Origin: Apodemus sylvaticus
Lineage: Eukaryota; Chordata; Mammalia; Rodentia; Muridae
NCBI RefSeq assembly: GCF_947179515.1
Contig: NC_067483.1
Coordinates: 90,421,835-90,485,834 of the forward strand
DNA length: 64,000 bases
Direction: 5' to 3'
In this document: piece after piece, positions 37,185-46,929 of the stretch
How positions within the stretch are numbered: the first letter of the stretch is position 1
How the letters are laid out: every line of letters begins with the position of its first letter
Position numbers and translations under genes: made by a program
The notes under the pieces: model-generated
What the model saw: the letters and a program-made list of their open reading frames with translations, nothing else
Databases searched by the model: none
Told to the model about the DNA's origin: nothing

Positions 37185-37335
37185 AAATCGAGCATGGTGG
37201 CAAATGCCTTTTATCTCATCACTCGGAGGGAGAGGCCAGAACAGAAGTCCACAGTGGTCCTCAACTACATCATGAGTTCAAAGTCAGCCCAGACTAAATG
37301 AGACCTTTTCCCAAAATTAATATAATAAAATAAAA
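37185..37335 (+). mobile_element. Old B1 SINE
   Basis: The piece with GAGCATGGTGGCAAATGCC, then CAAAGTCAGCCCAGACTAAA and an A-rich end (AATAAAATAAAATAAG) is a diverged B1. Confidence 0.7.
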
Positions 37336-38264
37336 TAAGAAATAAGTTAAAGTATTAGGGGGGTTAAACCAACATTACTTGGTAAATTCCTACCGAGGTC
37401 ACTCAAAGGCTAGGCGTTTCCTCTTTCCCTCAAAAGTAACCATTCCAGTTGACCCAGGTTTCAAAACTGGAAAAGACTCCTGGGCAATAGAAAAAAGTTG
37501 GTCACCCTAAAAACCTAAGCTCAGCGTTCTAAAGCTTGCTTCTTCTCTGTTCTCCAGTGGAAACTGAGTGTGGGCCTCTGTTCATTTATTAAATGTACAT
37601 AGCTCCCCTCATCTGCACATTGCCAGTTCGCAGCCCTTTATCATTTCCCTACTGTGTTTGAAATTTGTCTTTTAAAAATACATTAGTCTTCAGAGACTCT
37701 TTCAATGTTCTAAGAAATATCCACCCACTTATTTATTATATACTGGAAAATCTATTTCTGCCTCTATTGCTTGCCCATTAATTCCACTGATGGATTTTCC
37801 CCCTGATATATGAGATGTTTAGTTTTCACTTAGTCAATATAGAGTTACTATTTTTTTTCAGTGCCAGGAAATGAACCCAGAGCTTTGTAAATGTTGAGAA
37901 TTCTACCCCAGGGCTGCACCTCCAGCCCTGTATCTACCCTGTCTTGGTGACCTCTGGAAATCTTACTAGAAAGTGATCTCCTGCCCCAGAGTTATATAAA
38001 ATATGTTCCTAAATCCTATTCTACTGGATAAACATTTTATTTTGACAAGTCAATCCCTGTCGAGGCTAGTATTTGTCTTCATGCATGACTGGGGCACAGT
38101 TGCATTATTTCAGGAGATTTTTTGTTTCTTTGTTTCTGATTTGTGTTCTCGTCACTGCATTGCCCCATCTTCTTGTATCAGTTATTCTAATCCAAAGCAG
38201 TGCTAACCTGTGTGATTGTGACCAGAGCATTTACCTCGAGTTAATAGAAGTAACTATAGAACTT

Positions 38265-38415
38265 TGACCTTTGTTTTTTTGTTGTTTGTTTGTTGTGTTG
38301 GGACGTTTCATGTAGTCCCCAAGCTGGCCTCAAACTCAGTAAGTAGTGAAGGATGACTTTGAACCCCTGATTCCCAACCCTCCAGAGTGCTGGGTTACAT
38401 GTGTATCCTACCACA
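38265..38415 (-). mobile_element. B1 SINE, antisense
   Basis: A T-rich head (TTTGTTTTTTTGTTG), then AAGCTGGCCTCAAACTCAG and CCAGAGTGCTGGGTTACATG give the reverse-complement B1 order. Confidence 0.75.
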
Positions 38416-38684
38416 TAGGTTTGTTTTCTTTAAATGAACAATCTCCATCATATTTGAGCAGTTACTTCTCACACCAATCTCTTACAAGAAAATATATCTG
38501 TCAGATACATGATAAAAAGCCACCCTTCCTGAGCCCATGAGTGTCAAAACTTTCATTCACATAGCCCACACTGACAATCCATCCCTTTGCTCCGAATAAA
38601 CTTCTCTTGCTCCTCTTGCAAGTCTGTGTTGATTAAAACGATTAATATTCTGTATATATTAAGTAATGGTAGAAATTAATATGG

Positions 38685-38995
38685 CGGCAATTAACTCTTG
38701 ACTCAGCTTTTCCCCCAGATAAACACACAGAGACGTTTTAATATTTCTAAGCCTTAGGCCTCACACAATCAATTAGCTCCTGTAAGTTAACCTGACCTCC
38801 TAGCCCAATCCAGCCACGTAGCTATCTATACCTTCCTGCACATAGTCACAGGCGTCTCCTCTCATGTCTCCTCAATAAAAGGTTTTCCTTCCTCTTCCCA
38901 AGATTCCTTTATCCCTCCCAGGAAGTCCCACCTACCACTTCCTGCCCAGCTAATTGGCCATCAGATTTTTTTATTAAAGCCAATCAAGGCATGCC
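38685..38995 (-). mobile_element. ERVK-like LTR, antisense
   Basis: The stretch with TTAACTCTTGACTCAGCTTT, TCCCCCAGATAAACACACAG and GCCCAGCTAATTGGCCATC is characteristic of a common murine ERVK-class LTR. A minus-strand AATAAAAAAATC lies near 38965-38976. No coding region is attached. Confidence 0.6.
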
Positions 38996-39239
38996 TTAGG
39001 TAGATGAGGAAGGACAGACACACAGTTTCGCACAGAGTGCCCCATCTTCCATGAGAGCCTTTGTTTTCAGTTCTTTGCATAAGATGCCAAGAACCTGGAA
39101 CCCTGACTGTGGGCCACAGGCTGGTTGGTCCAGGTAGCTGACTCCGGGTTTTACGTCTCCTGGAGTTCTCTTCCATCCGTGCTTTCTTCTCCCTGATTCT
39201 CTGGGAACTCTGAATTTTCAATTATCTCATTCCATATTA

Positions 39240-39860
39240 AACTTTAAATTACTTTATCTCATCTCTGAAAGCAGGAATCTACAGTGCCATTAAAATTTCA
39301 TTCTAATGTCTTAAATTTATATATTAGTTTTTGAAGGACTGTCATTTTTATGATATTAAGTCTTTCCACATAAAAATATGGCTGTACATCTCCATTAGTT
39401 GAGAATTTTTTTTATGTCCTCTAATACATTTTCATCATTTTATTGGTATAAATAGCATGCATTTTATTGTTAAATACAACCTTTGAAAGTTAATACTGTT
39501 TGTTGCTATTATAAATGGGTTGTTTTCCCACTTTCCTTCCCAAAGGTTTATTGCTTCCATAGATCAAAGTTTTGTATTTGTATATTTATGTATCTGTGTT
39601 ACTAAATTCTCGCACTAATTTTAATATTACTTTATTAAAAAACCTCTTAGGTTGTCCAGACACCTGTAAATATATTTTTATCTTCTTTGCAATCAATTCA
39701 CTTTTCTGTCTTCCAGTATTATTTAAATTCTCCAGAGCTGTCTTAATCAGCAGTGGTGACAAGTGTCTTTTCCTAGAATTAATGGAATTAACTTCAGGTT
39801 TTTTTCTGTTGCATAAAATGTCTGTTGTTGGCTTCTAGTAACTAGGTTTCTTTTCTTTAA
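39240..39860 (-). mobile_element. Old, decayed L1 fragment, antisense
   Basis: The AT-rich run with TTTATGATATTAAGTCTTTCC, TTGTTGCTATTATAAATGGG and GTGACAAGTGTCTTTTCCTA is the familiar antisense pattern of an old L1 ORF2 region. No frame is preserved. Confidence 0.65.
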
Positions 39861-39948
39861 AGAGTTTCTGTTGATTCATGGCCACCCATGACTTAAAGAA
39901 AGAACTATATGTGCCTTCAGATGCACAGAAGAACTACAAAATGTCTAG

Positions 39949-40230
39949 AAAACCTACTCTGCAAGTGTGAATAGGAAACCTACTCTGTAAGTGTGAATAG
40001 GAAACCTGCTTTGTAAGTGTGAATAGGAAACCTGCTCTGTAAGTGTGAATTGGAAACCTGCTATCTAAGTGTGAATAGGAAACCTGCTCTGTAAGTGTGA
40101 ATAGGAAACCTGCTCTGTAAGTGTGAATTGGAAACCTGCTCTGTAAGTGTGAATAGAAAACCTGCTCTGTAAGTGTGAGTTGGAAACCTGCTATGTAAGT
40201 GTGAATAGAAAACCTGCTCTGTAAGTGTGA
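39949..40230. repeat. 26-bp minisatellite, about 11 copies
   Basis: The unit AAACCTGCTCTGTAAGTGTG plus AATAGG repeats with point differences (CTACTC, CTATCT, AATTGG, AATAGA variants). Because 26 is not a multiple of 3, each strand reads the unit in three frames in turn, which yields a long apparent minus-strand frame with repeating YSHLQSRFPIHTYRAGF-like text. Confidence 0.95.
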
Positions 40231-41552
40231 AGTGAGGTGTGAGCCACACCGTTCACTGTATGAGGGTGAGAGACTCATGAGAGTTTGTGGATAGACAACT
40301 GATAGCAATTGATAATGGGTCATTTCCTGCCTTCTCACAGAAGAAACCACAGAGGCAGGCTGTAGTCTGCCCTCCCGTGTCATGCATAGCTGGGTCACCA
40401 GATAAAGGCTCAGCACCCAAAGGGTGACCACAAGGTGGGTTTCTAATCCAAGGGAGAAGCAGCAGCAGGCAAAGGAGGTGGAGGGCAATGAGGACAGCTG
40501 AAAATCACAAGGAGAGAGATGGAGGGCAGCACCAGGAGAGGTGGGAAGGGCCAGCACCCCACGCAGGGCTGGTGGACAGAAGAAAGAAGAGGCCAAGAGG
40601 GCACAGAACAGCAGGACAAGGCCTGCCGTGGTCTCTTCACGGCTGGTGTGCTATGCCTCCCAAATCCCATTCTTTGAAGTTCTGATTGATTCCCACACCC
40701 CTTTACCTGTATGGATTCTTCTCTTAACAGAAACTTGACCATGTAAGCCTTGACTATAAAGTCTCATAGTCCCAGCTTTGCGTCAGACAGCCTACTGGCT
40801 GCCCACTGCTTTGCCCCAGGCTCCCACTGGCCCTGACGTGCACCCGGTGAGACCTGGTGCTCAGTGCTCAGAGATCAGTTTCTAACCCCGCTGTCCCCGA
40901 GGAGCTCCTGAAGCAAGTAGCTAATAGTCTATTTGTTTTCCTAACTGTCTCGGGGAACAAATCTATGCAGGGCAGAGATCTGCATAAGGAGCTGGCAGCT
41001 GAGCTGCCCTCGCTGGAGGGTAAAGCCACATTGGTATTCGTGGCACAAGCATACAGGATGACTTTAAGCCACAATTTGCATTTTCTTCTTGCAGAGCTGT
41101 TTATCCAGGGATGTTAGAGTTCTCTGTATGTGGGGAACTCTCATTTAGCCTTATATAAATGGACTCTGGCTGAACCCATGTAGCCCAGGAAGGTTTTTTA
41201 AAGTGGGCAGCAGCGTGTCCTCTGAACAGCGTTCCGTAATTCTCTAACAACTGGCTCCTGGCCTGCAGGAGAAGCCAACCTTAGCACCATGCCTTTCCCT
41301 GCAGGGGCATCTGAAAGAGATGACTCACACTGTGATCTCAGATATTTGAAAGAAGTTCCCATCTCTAGACCGGATGGTAGAAAACGGTGTTGCTTGGAGG
41401 AATCTCCTAAAGTTACAAAATCCTTTCATGGCTATAGAAAAAAAAAAGTAAATATTTAAATGAGCAAAGGAAGGGACAAAGTAACATTTCCCAAAGGTCT
41501 GGGTGTTAAAGGCAGGGTCCCCAGCCTGGTGCTGTTGGGAGCATTAAAGATT
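40231..41552. other. Intergenic, unique
   Basis: No gene was recognised. The 86-codon frame at 40857-41117 has no match I know. Confidence 0.45.
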
Positions 41553-41564
41553 TTGAATAGGGCT

Positions 41565-41745
41565 TTTATTTAAATTAATTTATTTATGTATATGAATACA
41601 CTGCTGCTGTCTTCAGACACACCAGAAAAGGGCATCAGATCTCATTACAGATGGTTGTGAGCCACCATGTGGTTGCTAGGATTTGAACTCAGGACCTTTG
41701 GAAGAACAGTCAGTGCTCTTAACCGCTGAGCCATTTCTCTAGCCC
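41565..41745 (-). mobile_element. B2 SINE, antisense, with exact target-site duplication
   Basis: Reverse-complement B2: AT-rich tail side (TTTATTTATGTATATG), then GTCTTCAGACACACCAG, ACCATGTGGTTGCTAGG and the tRNA-like head ending CTGAGCCATTTCTCTAGCCC. It is bracketed by TTGAATAGGGCT at 41553-41564 and 41746-41757, a perfect 12-bp duplication, so it is a recent insertion. Confidence 0.92.
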
Positions 41746-42069
41746 TTGAATAGGGCTCATTGGAGGTCTTTGAGGTCATGTCTTCGAACAGGTATCAGGG
41801 CCTTAGACTCCTGCTCTCTTCCACTCCCCAGCCATAATATGAGTGACCCTGAATCCTCTCCACAATGCACTACACTGCCTCAGACTCCAAATCAAGGAAG
41901 GGCTGAAATCTCTGAAACTGAACTCGAAGGCTTTAGCAAGACAGTCTCACCAGACCATTAGTGAGTGATGGGAAATTGCCATGTCTAGCCTCCAAACTCA
42001 TCCAAAAAAAGGATGAATTCAATTTGATTCAGATTGATAGAAATGTCTCAGGACCAGGACACCTCCTTT

Positions 42070-42258
42070 CTGTGTGTTGCAGTGGTTGTGTGCATGTGAG
42101 TGGTTACATAGCATGTGTGAACCTGTGTGTGTCTTTGTGTGTGTATGTGCATGTGTGCATGTGAGTGGTTGCATGGCATGTATATACCTGTGTGTATCTG
42201 TGTGTGTGTGTGTGTGTGGTCAGTGAGTGGTTACATGGTATGTATATACCTGTGTGTA

Positions 42259-42300
<42 letters not shown>

Positions 42301-42338
42301 TCAGTGAGTGGTTACATGGCGTGTATATACCTGTGTGT

Positions 42339-42371
<33 letters not shown>

Positions 42372-42580
42372 TCAGTGAGTGGTTACATGGCGTGTATATA
42401 CCTGTGTGTATCGTGTGTGTGTGTGTGGTCAGTGAGTGGTTACATGGTGTGTATATACCTGTGTGTATAGTGTGTGTGTGTGTGTGTGTGGTCAATGAGT
42501 GGTTACATGGCATATATGTACCTGTGTGTGTGCACATGTGCACATGTGTGCATGTAAGTGGTTACATGGTATGTGAATGC
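42070..42580 (+). repeat. GT-rich variable tandem repeat (about 60-70 bp unit)
   Basis: A higher-order unit, GTCAGTGAGTGGTTACATGG followed by CGTGTATATACCTGTGTGTA and a (GT)n run of variable length, occurs about seven times. Copies differ chiefly in the length of the GT run. Confidence 0.9.
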
Positions 42581-42840
42581 AAATGTTTATGGAGGCCATA
42601 GGTCAGCCTCAAGTGTTTTTCTTCAGGTTCTGTCCTTCCTTGGTTTTTGACGCAGGGCCTCTCACTGGGACCTCAGGATCAGGCTGGGCCAGCTGCCTGG
42701 TGGGCGCCAGCGACCTGCCTACCTCAGCACTCGGCATCACGTCCAGCTTTTTATGTAGGTGCTGGTGATTGATGTCGGGTCCTCAAGCTCACGTATCAAG
42801 CCAGAGCCATCTCCCAGCCTCCTGACTGATCTGTAGTCAT
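42581..42840 (-). mobile_element. B4/B3-type SINE fragment, antisense
   Basis: The end region GATTGATGTCGGGTCCTCAA, then AAGCCAGAGCCATCTCCCAG resembles the antisense tRNA-like head of a rodent B3/B4 SINE. The 5' part is only weakly matched. Confidence 0.45.
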
Positions 42841-43799
42841 CCCTTACGCAAACCTCTCTACCCTAGACTACACCAGGAAGCATTTGTCCGCGCAAGGGCA
42901 CAGTTTTGAGTGAGTGGCTTTGCTTGTCTTGACTACCCAAGGCAGCTCTGTGAGAAGCTCCCAGGCTTTCTCCAGGGACTGTTGCTGTTCCAGGTCTAGT
43001 GTAGCCTCTGCTTAGTTTCCTTCCAGCACCCTCCAGTTCTTGGACAAAGCGACACAAGGTATCAAAGTTGAGGACCGCCCCCCTCCAAACGGCTTTGTAG
43101 TGATGTTTGAAAACAAAAGGAGGAGTCAGTGCAGGGATAAAGATGGAGCAGAGCCTGAGGGAATGGCCAACCAAGGACTGGCTCAACTTGAGACCCGCCT
43201 CATGGAATAGAGCCTACCCTGACGCTATTAGTGATACTCTGCAATGTTGCAGCCAGGAACCTAGCATAACTGTCTCCTGGGAGGCTTCATCCAGCCGCTG
43301 ATGGAAACAGATGCAGAGACTCAGGGACAAACATTGGGTAGAGCTCGGGGAGATTTGTGGAAGAGTCAGGCGAAGGATTGAGAGAGCTGGAGGGGTCAAG
43401 GACCCCACAAGACTGGGAAAGTGGGGGCTCACAGAAACTAAACCACCAGCCAAGGAGCATGCAGGGGCTGGGCCTAGGCCTGCTACACATTGTAGCCGAT
43501 GTGCAGCTTGGTCTTCATGTGGGTCCCCTAACAGTTGGATCAGGGGCCGTCTCCGTCTCTGACTCTGTTACCTGACATTCGATCTCCTTCCCCTAACTGG
43601 GCTGCCTTGTCTGGCCTCAGTGGGAGAGGATCTGTTTAATCCTGCTGTGACTTGATATGCCAGGGCAGTTTGGTACCCAAGGGGTGCCTCTCTTCTCTGA
43701 GGAGATGAGAGGGGATACTGGAGGAAGGAGTATGTGAGGGAGAGTCTAGGAGGAGGAGAAGGAAAGGAAGCTGTGCTAGACACGTAAAGTGAATATATA

Positions 43800-43850
43800 C
43801 ATGGATACATGCATACATACATACATACATACATACATACATACATAAAA
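43800..43850. repeat. (ATAC)n microsatellite
   Basis: About ten ATAC units follow CATGGATACATG. Confidence 0.95.
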
Positions 43851-43929
43851 GGAAAATGAACGAAGAGCTGTGTTGGCAGGGATAGTGTGAGGCCACTCAA
43901 GCTTTTATGCAGAAGTGAGCACACAAACA

Positions 43930-43985
43930 CAGAGAGAAGGGAGGGGAGGGAATGGAAGGGGAGGAGAGGGGAGGGGAGGGAGGGA
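43930..43985. repeat. (GGGA)n-rich tract
   Basis: GGGAGGGGAGGGAATGG-type purine repeats on the + strand. Confidence 0.85.
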
Positions 43986-44234
43986 TCCAATTTGATTAGG
44001 TTAGGACAACAGAGGGATTGCGAGATATATAGGCCATTGGGGGGTCTCTGTCTCTCCCCACTGTCCTCAACCCCAGGGCTCTGGACAGCTCTTGGGAGCT
44101 GTCTGTTTCCTTGGTTGTCATAACCTGAAGGTCCAGCTCATCACCTGCATGGCCCGCCCCTCCTGACACGTTAGTTTCTCTGGGGTGCTGCCTGCTCTTT
44201 CTTTAATTTTGCAGTCGGTCACGGCTCTGTGATT

Positions 44235-44320
44235 CTAAGGCGGCGGGCGGAGGCGGAGGCAGCGGCTGGGCTGGAGGATCGGGTTGTTTATAAAGGCCAG
44301 TCTGTCTCTGCAGCCACCTA
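44235..44320 (+). promoter_or_regulatory. Candidate promoter: GC-rich block plus TATA box
   Basis: A GC-rich stretch with several GGCGG motifs (44239-44272, CGGCGGGCGGAGGCGG) is followed by a consensus TATAAA at 44289-44294 in the context TTTATAAAGGCC. This pairing is unusual in the CpG-poor surroundings. A start would fall near 44320. No convincing ORF follows, so any transcript may be non-coding. It could equally be a decayed promoter or chance. Confidence 0.35.
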
Positions 44321-44839
44321 CCCTCTCCTCCAGTCTGCTCCCCTGGATCCCAGCAACCCACCATTCACACGGAGACAGCGTGGATGGGATTCTTTCCTGG
44401 TCCATTGAGCTGTCAGAGCCTCCGAGGCTGGCTGTGTGGCTGTACACTTTTCTCTAGATTAAAGACAAAGTCTTTATGAAAAATTCATCTGTCCAGGGTG
44501 AGAACTCACAGGGGGGAAAAATCGGCTTCTCGGAACTTCTCTGGCTTCTGGGGAATTGTTCTTACTAGGAGAGTTGAAGAAGCTACTTCTCTAAATTCCT
44601 GTGCACAGCAGCAATTTTGTTCATTGTTATTTTGTAACACAATGAAACCTTCCTTGGGGAAGCCTGGTCTCCACAGTGCCGAGCGTGCTCTGTGCACGGG
44701 CTGGCTGCCCTTCCTCACTTCTTGTCTTTGTCTTGCCTGACAATATTCAGCTATGTGCGAAGACTTCAGCATCCATCTCCTCTTCTACGTCCTCATTTCT
44801 TGTTCCCCAAATACCCCAAGCACCATGGCTAACAGTGCT

Positions 44840-44990
44840 AGAGGCTCTAGGGTCAGACTTCAGTCCTGGTGTTTGGTGTGTGTGTGTGTGCTCGCGTGCG
44901 TGCGCGCGCCCATGGATGAATTACCTCACCTTTCCCTCTCCTGCCACAGACGCAGTGAGTCAAGGATTGAGACAGTGATACATAAAGCCT
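44840..44990 (+). mobile_element. MIR fragment interrupted by a (TG)n/(CG) tract
   Basis: MIR-like sequence (AGGGTCAGACTTCAGTCCTG) is interrupted by GTGTGTGTGTGTGCTCGCGT, then resumes with ATGAATTACCTCACCTTTCC. Confidence 0.4.
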
Positions 44991-44999
44991 GGCTCCGCC

Positions 45000-45614
45000 C
45001 TCTGTCTGCTCTCTTGGCCTGCACCTATCATTTTACCCTTGGAAAGCAAGCTTTCAATCTTACAGGAAGACCCACATATGTATGAAGGTTCTCTGGAAGT
45101 TTTGCGTTATCACGGAGGGCTCAGGGTGTGTATCAGGAAGGACATGTGCAAGAAATGATGGGTGCTACACAGGACGGACAGAGGTGGACAGGAGACCGAG
45201 GTCGAAGAGCAGACTGACCAGAAGGAAGTCTTTTCCTTCCTGTGACCATAGCGCTCTCTCCTCTTCTCCCAAGCCTCTTTCTCCACCCTTAGAGAAAGGT
45301 AGCTTCCAGTGAGTGATGTTTCAGTGAGGTTAAGGGAGCATAAACCCTCAACTGGTAGAGCTGCCTGTCTTAGAAGAGGTGCTCAGAGCTCAGAGCTGTC
45401 CCTGTTGTGGGACTCACGTGCTCACTGTAATGAGCACGGCTTTCAGCAGGTGCCAAGTTTTTGTGTGCAAAGGGCAAAACCAGGGCATGTATCTTGTCCT
45501 TAAAAAAATGCAGATCCCCTAAGGTGCTAAGGTTGGATGATCTTACCCTGGCCAGCCACCACCTTGAGAGAGCACAGCAATGCTAGCCAGCTTTGAGGAA
45601 GAAGGAAGGTTATC
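45000..45614. other. Intergenic, unique
   Basis: No gene or repeat was recognised. Confidence 0.45.
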
Positions 45615-45671
45615 AAAGTCCATTTGGGCTACTGTAGCAAAATATCGCCACCAGGGGGCGGAAATCTACTC

Positions 45672-45687
45672 CCCCATCTATTTTTTT
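45672..45687. repeat. L1 target-site duplication, left copy
   Basis: CCCCATCTATTTTTTT matches 49197-49212 exactly (16 bp). Confidence 0.9.
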
Positions 45688-46029
45688 TATATATATATTT
45701 TTATTCGATATATTTTTATTTACATTTCAAATGATTTCCCCTTTTCTAGCCCCCCACTCCCCAAAAGTCCCATAAGCCCCCTTCTCTCCCCATGTCCTCC
45801 CACCCACCCCTTTCCACTTCCCTGTTCTGGTTTTGCCGAATACTGCTTCACTGAGTCTTTCCAGAACAAGGGGCCACTCCTCCTGTCTTCTTGTACCTCA
45901 TTTGATGTGTGGATTATGTTTTGGGTATTCCAGTTTTCTAGGTTAATATCCACTTATTAGTGAGTGCATACCATGATTCACCTTTTGAGTCTGGGTTACC
46001 TCACTTAGTATGATGTTCTCTAGCTCCAT

Positions 46030-46842
46030 CTATTTGCCTAAGAATTTCATGAATTCATTGTTTCTAATGGCTGAATAATACTCCATTGTGTAGATATACC
46101 TCATTTTTTGCATCCACTCTTCTATTGAGGGATACCTGGGTTCTTTCCAGCATCTGGCAATTATAAATAGGGCTGCTATGAACATAGTAAAGCATGTATC
46201 CTTATTACATGGTGGGGAATCCTCTGGGTATATGCCCAGGAGTGGTATAGCAGGATCTTCTGGAAGTGAGGTGCCCAGTTTTCGGAGGAACCGCCAGACT
46301 GATTTCCAGAGTGGTTGTACCAATTTGCAACCCCACCAGCAGTGAAGGAGTGTTCCTCTTTCTCCACATCCTCTCCAACACCTGCTGTCTCCTGAATTTT
46401 TAATCTTAGCCATTCTGACTGGTGTAAGGTGAAATCTCAGGGTTGTTTTGATTTGCATTTCCCCAATGACTAATGAAGTTGAGCATTTTTTAAGATGCTT
46501 CTCCGCCATCCGAAGTTCTTCAGGTGAGAATTCTTTGTTTAACTCTGTACCCCATTTTTAATAGGGTTGTTTGGTTTTCTGGAGTCTAACTTCTTGAGTT
46601 CTTTATATATATTGGATATTAGCCCTCTATCTGATGTAGGATTGGTGAAGATCTTTTCCCAATTTGTTGGTTGCTGATTTGTCCTTTTGATGGTGTCCTT
46701 TGCCTTACAGAAATTTTGTAATTTTATGAGGTCCCATTTGTCAATTTTTGATCTTAGAGCATACACTATTGGTGTTCTGTTCAGAAACTTTCTCCCTGTA
46801 CTGATGTCCTCAAGGGTCTTCCCCAGTTTCTTTTCTATTAGC
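46030..46842 (-). pseudogene. L1 ORF2 C-terminal fragment (minus strand)
   Basis: Minus-strand frames read KIDKWDLIKLQNFCKAKDT, then MAEKHLKKCSTSLVI and the cysteine-rich block SRCWRGCGERGTLLHCWWGC. They continue through PLLGIYPEDSPP to MEYYSAIRNNEFMKFLGK, the standard L1 ORF2 C-terminus. There is a frame break between 46509 and 46539. The 3' UTR runs on to 45688. It cannot make a functional protein. Confidence 0.92.
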
Positions 46843-46929
46843 TGCTTCTTCTTCTTCTTCTTCTTCTTCTTCTTCTTCTTCTTCTTCTTCTTCTTCTTCT
46901 TCTTCTTCTGCTTCTTCTTCTTCTTTTTG
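46843..46929. repeat. (TTC)n tract at the L1 inversion junction
   Basis: About 27 TTC units, with one TGC interruption near the right end, lie exactly between the two oppositely oriented L1 pieces. Confidence 0.95.

Noticed and set aside
39934..40596. 220-codon minus-strand frame with repeating YSHLQSRFPIHTYRAGF text
   Set aside because: Produced by the 26-bp minisatellite read on the minus strand; nothing recognisable outside the repeat.
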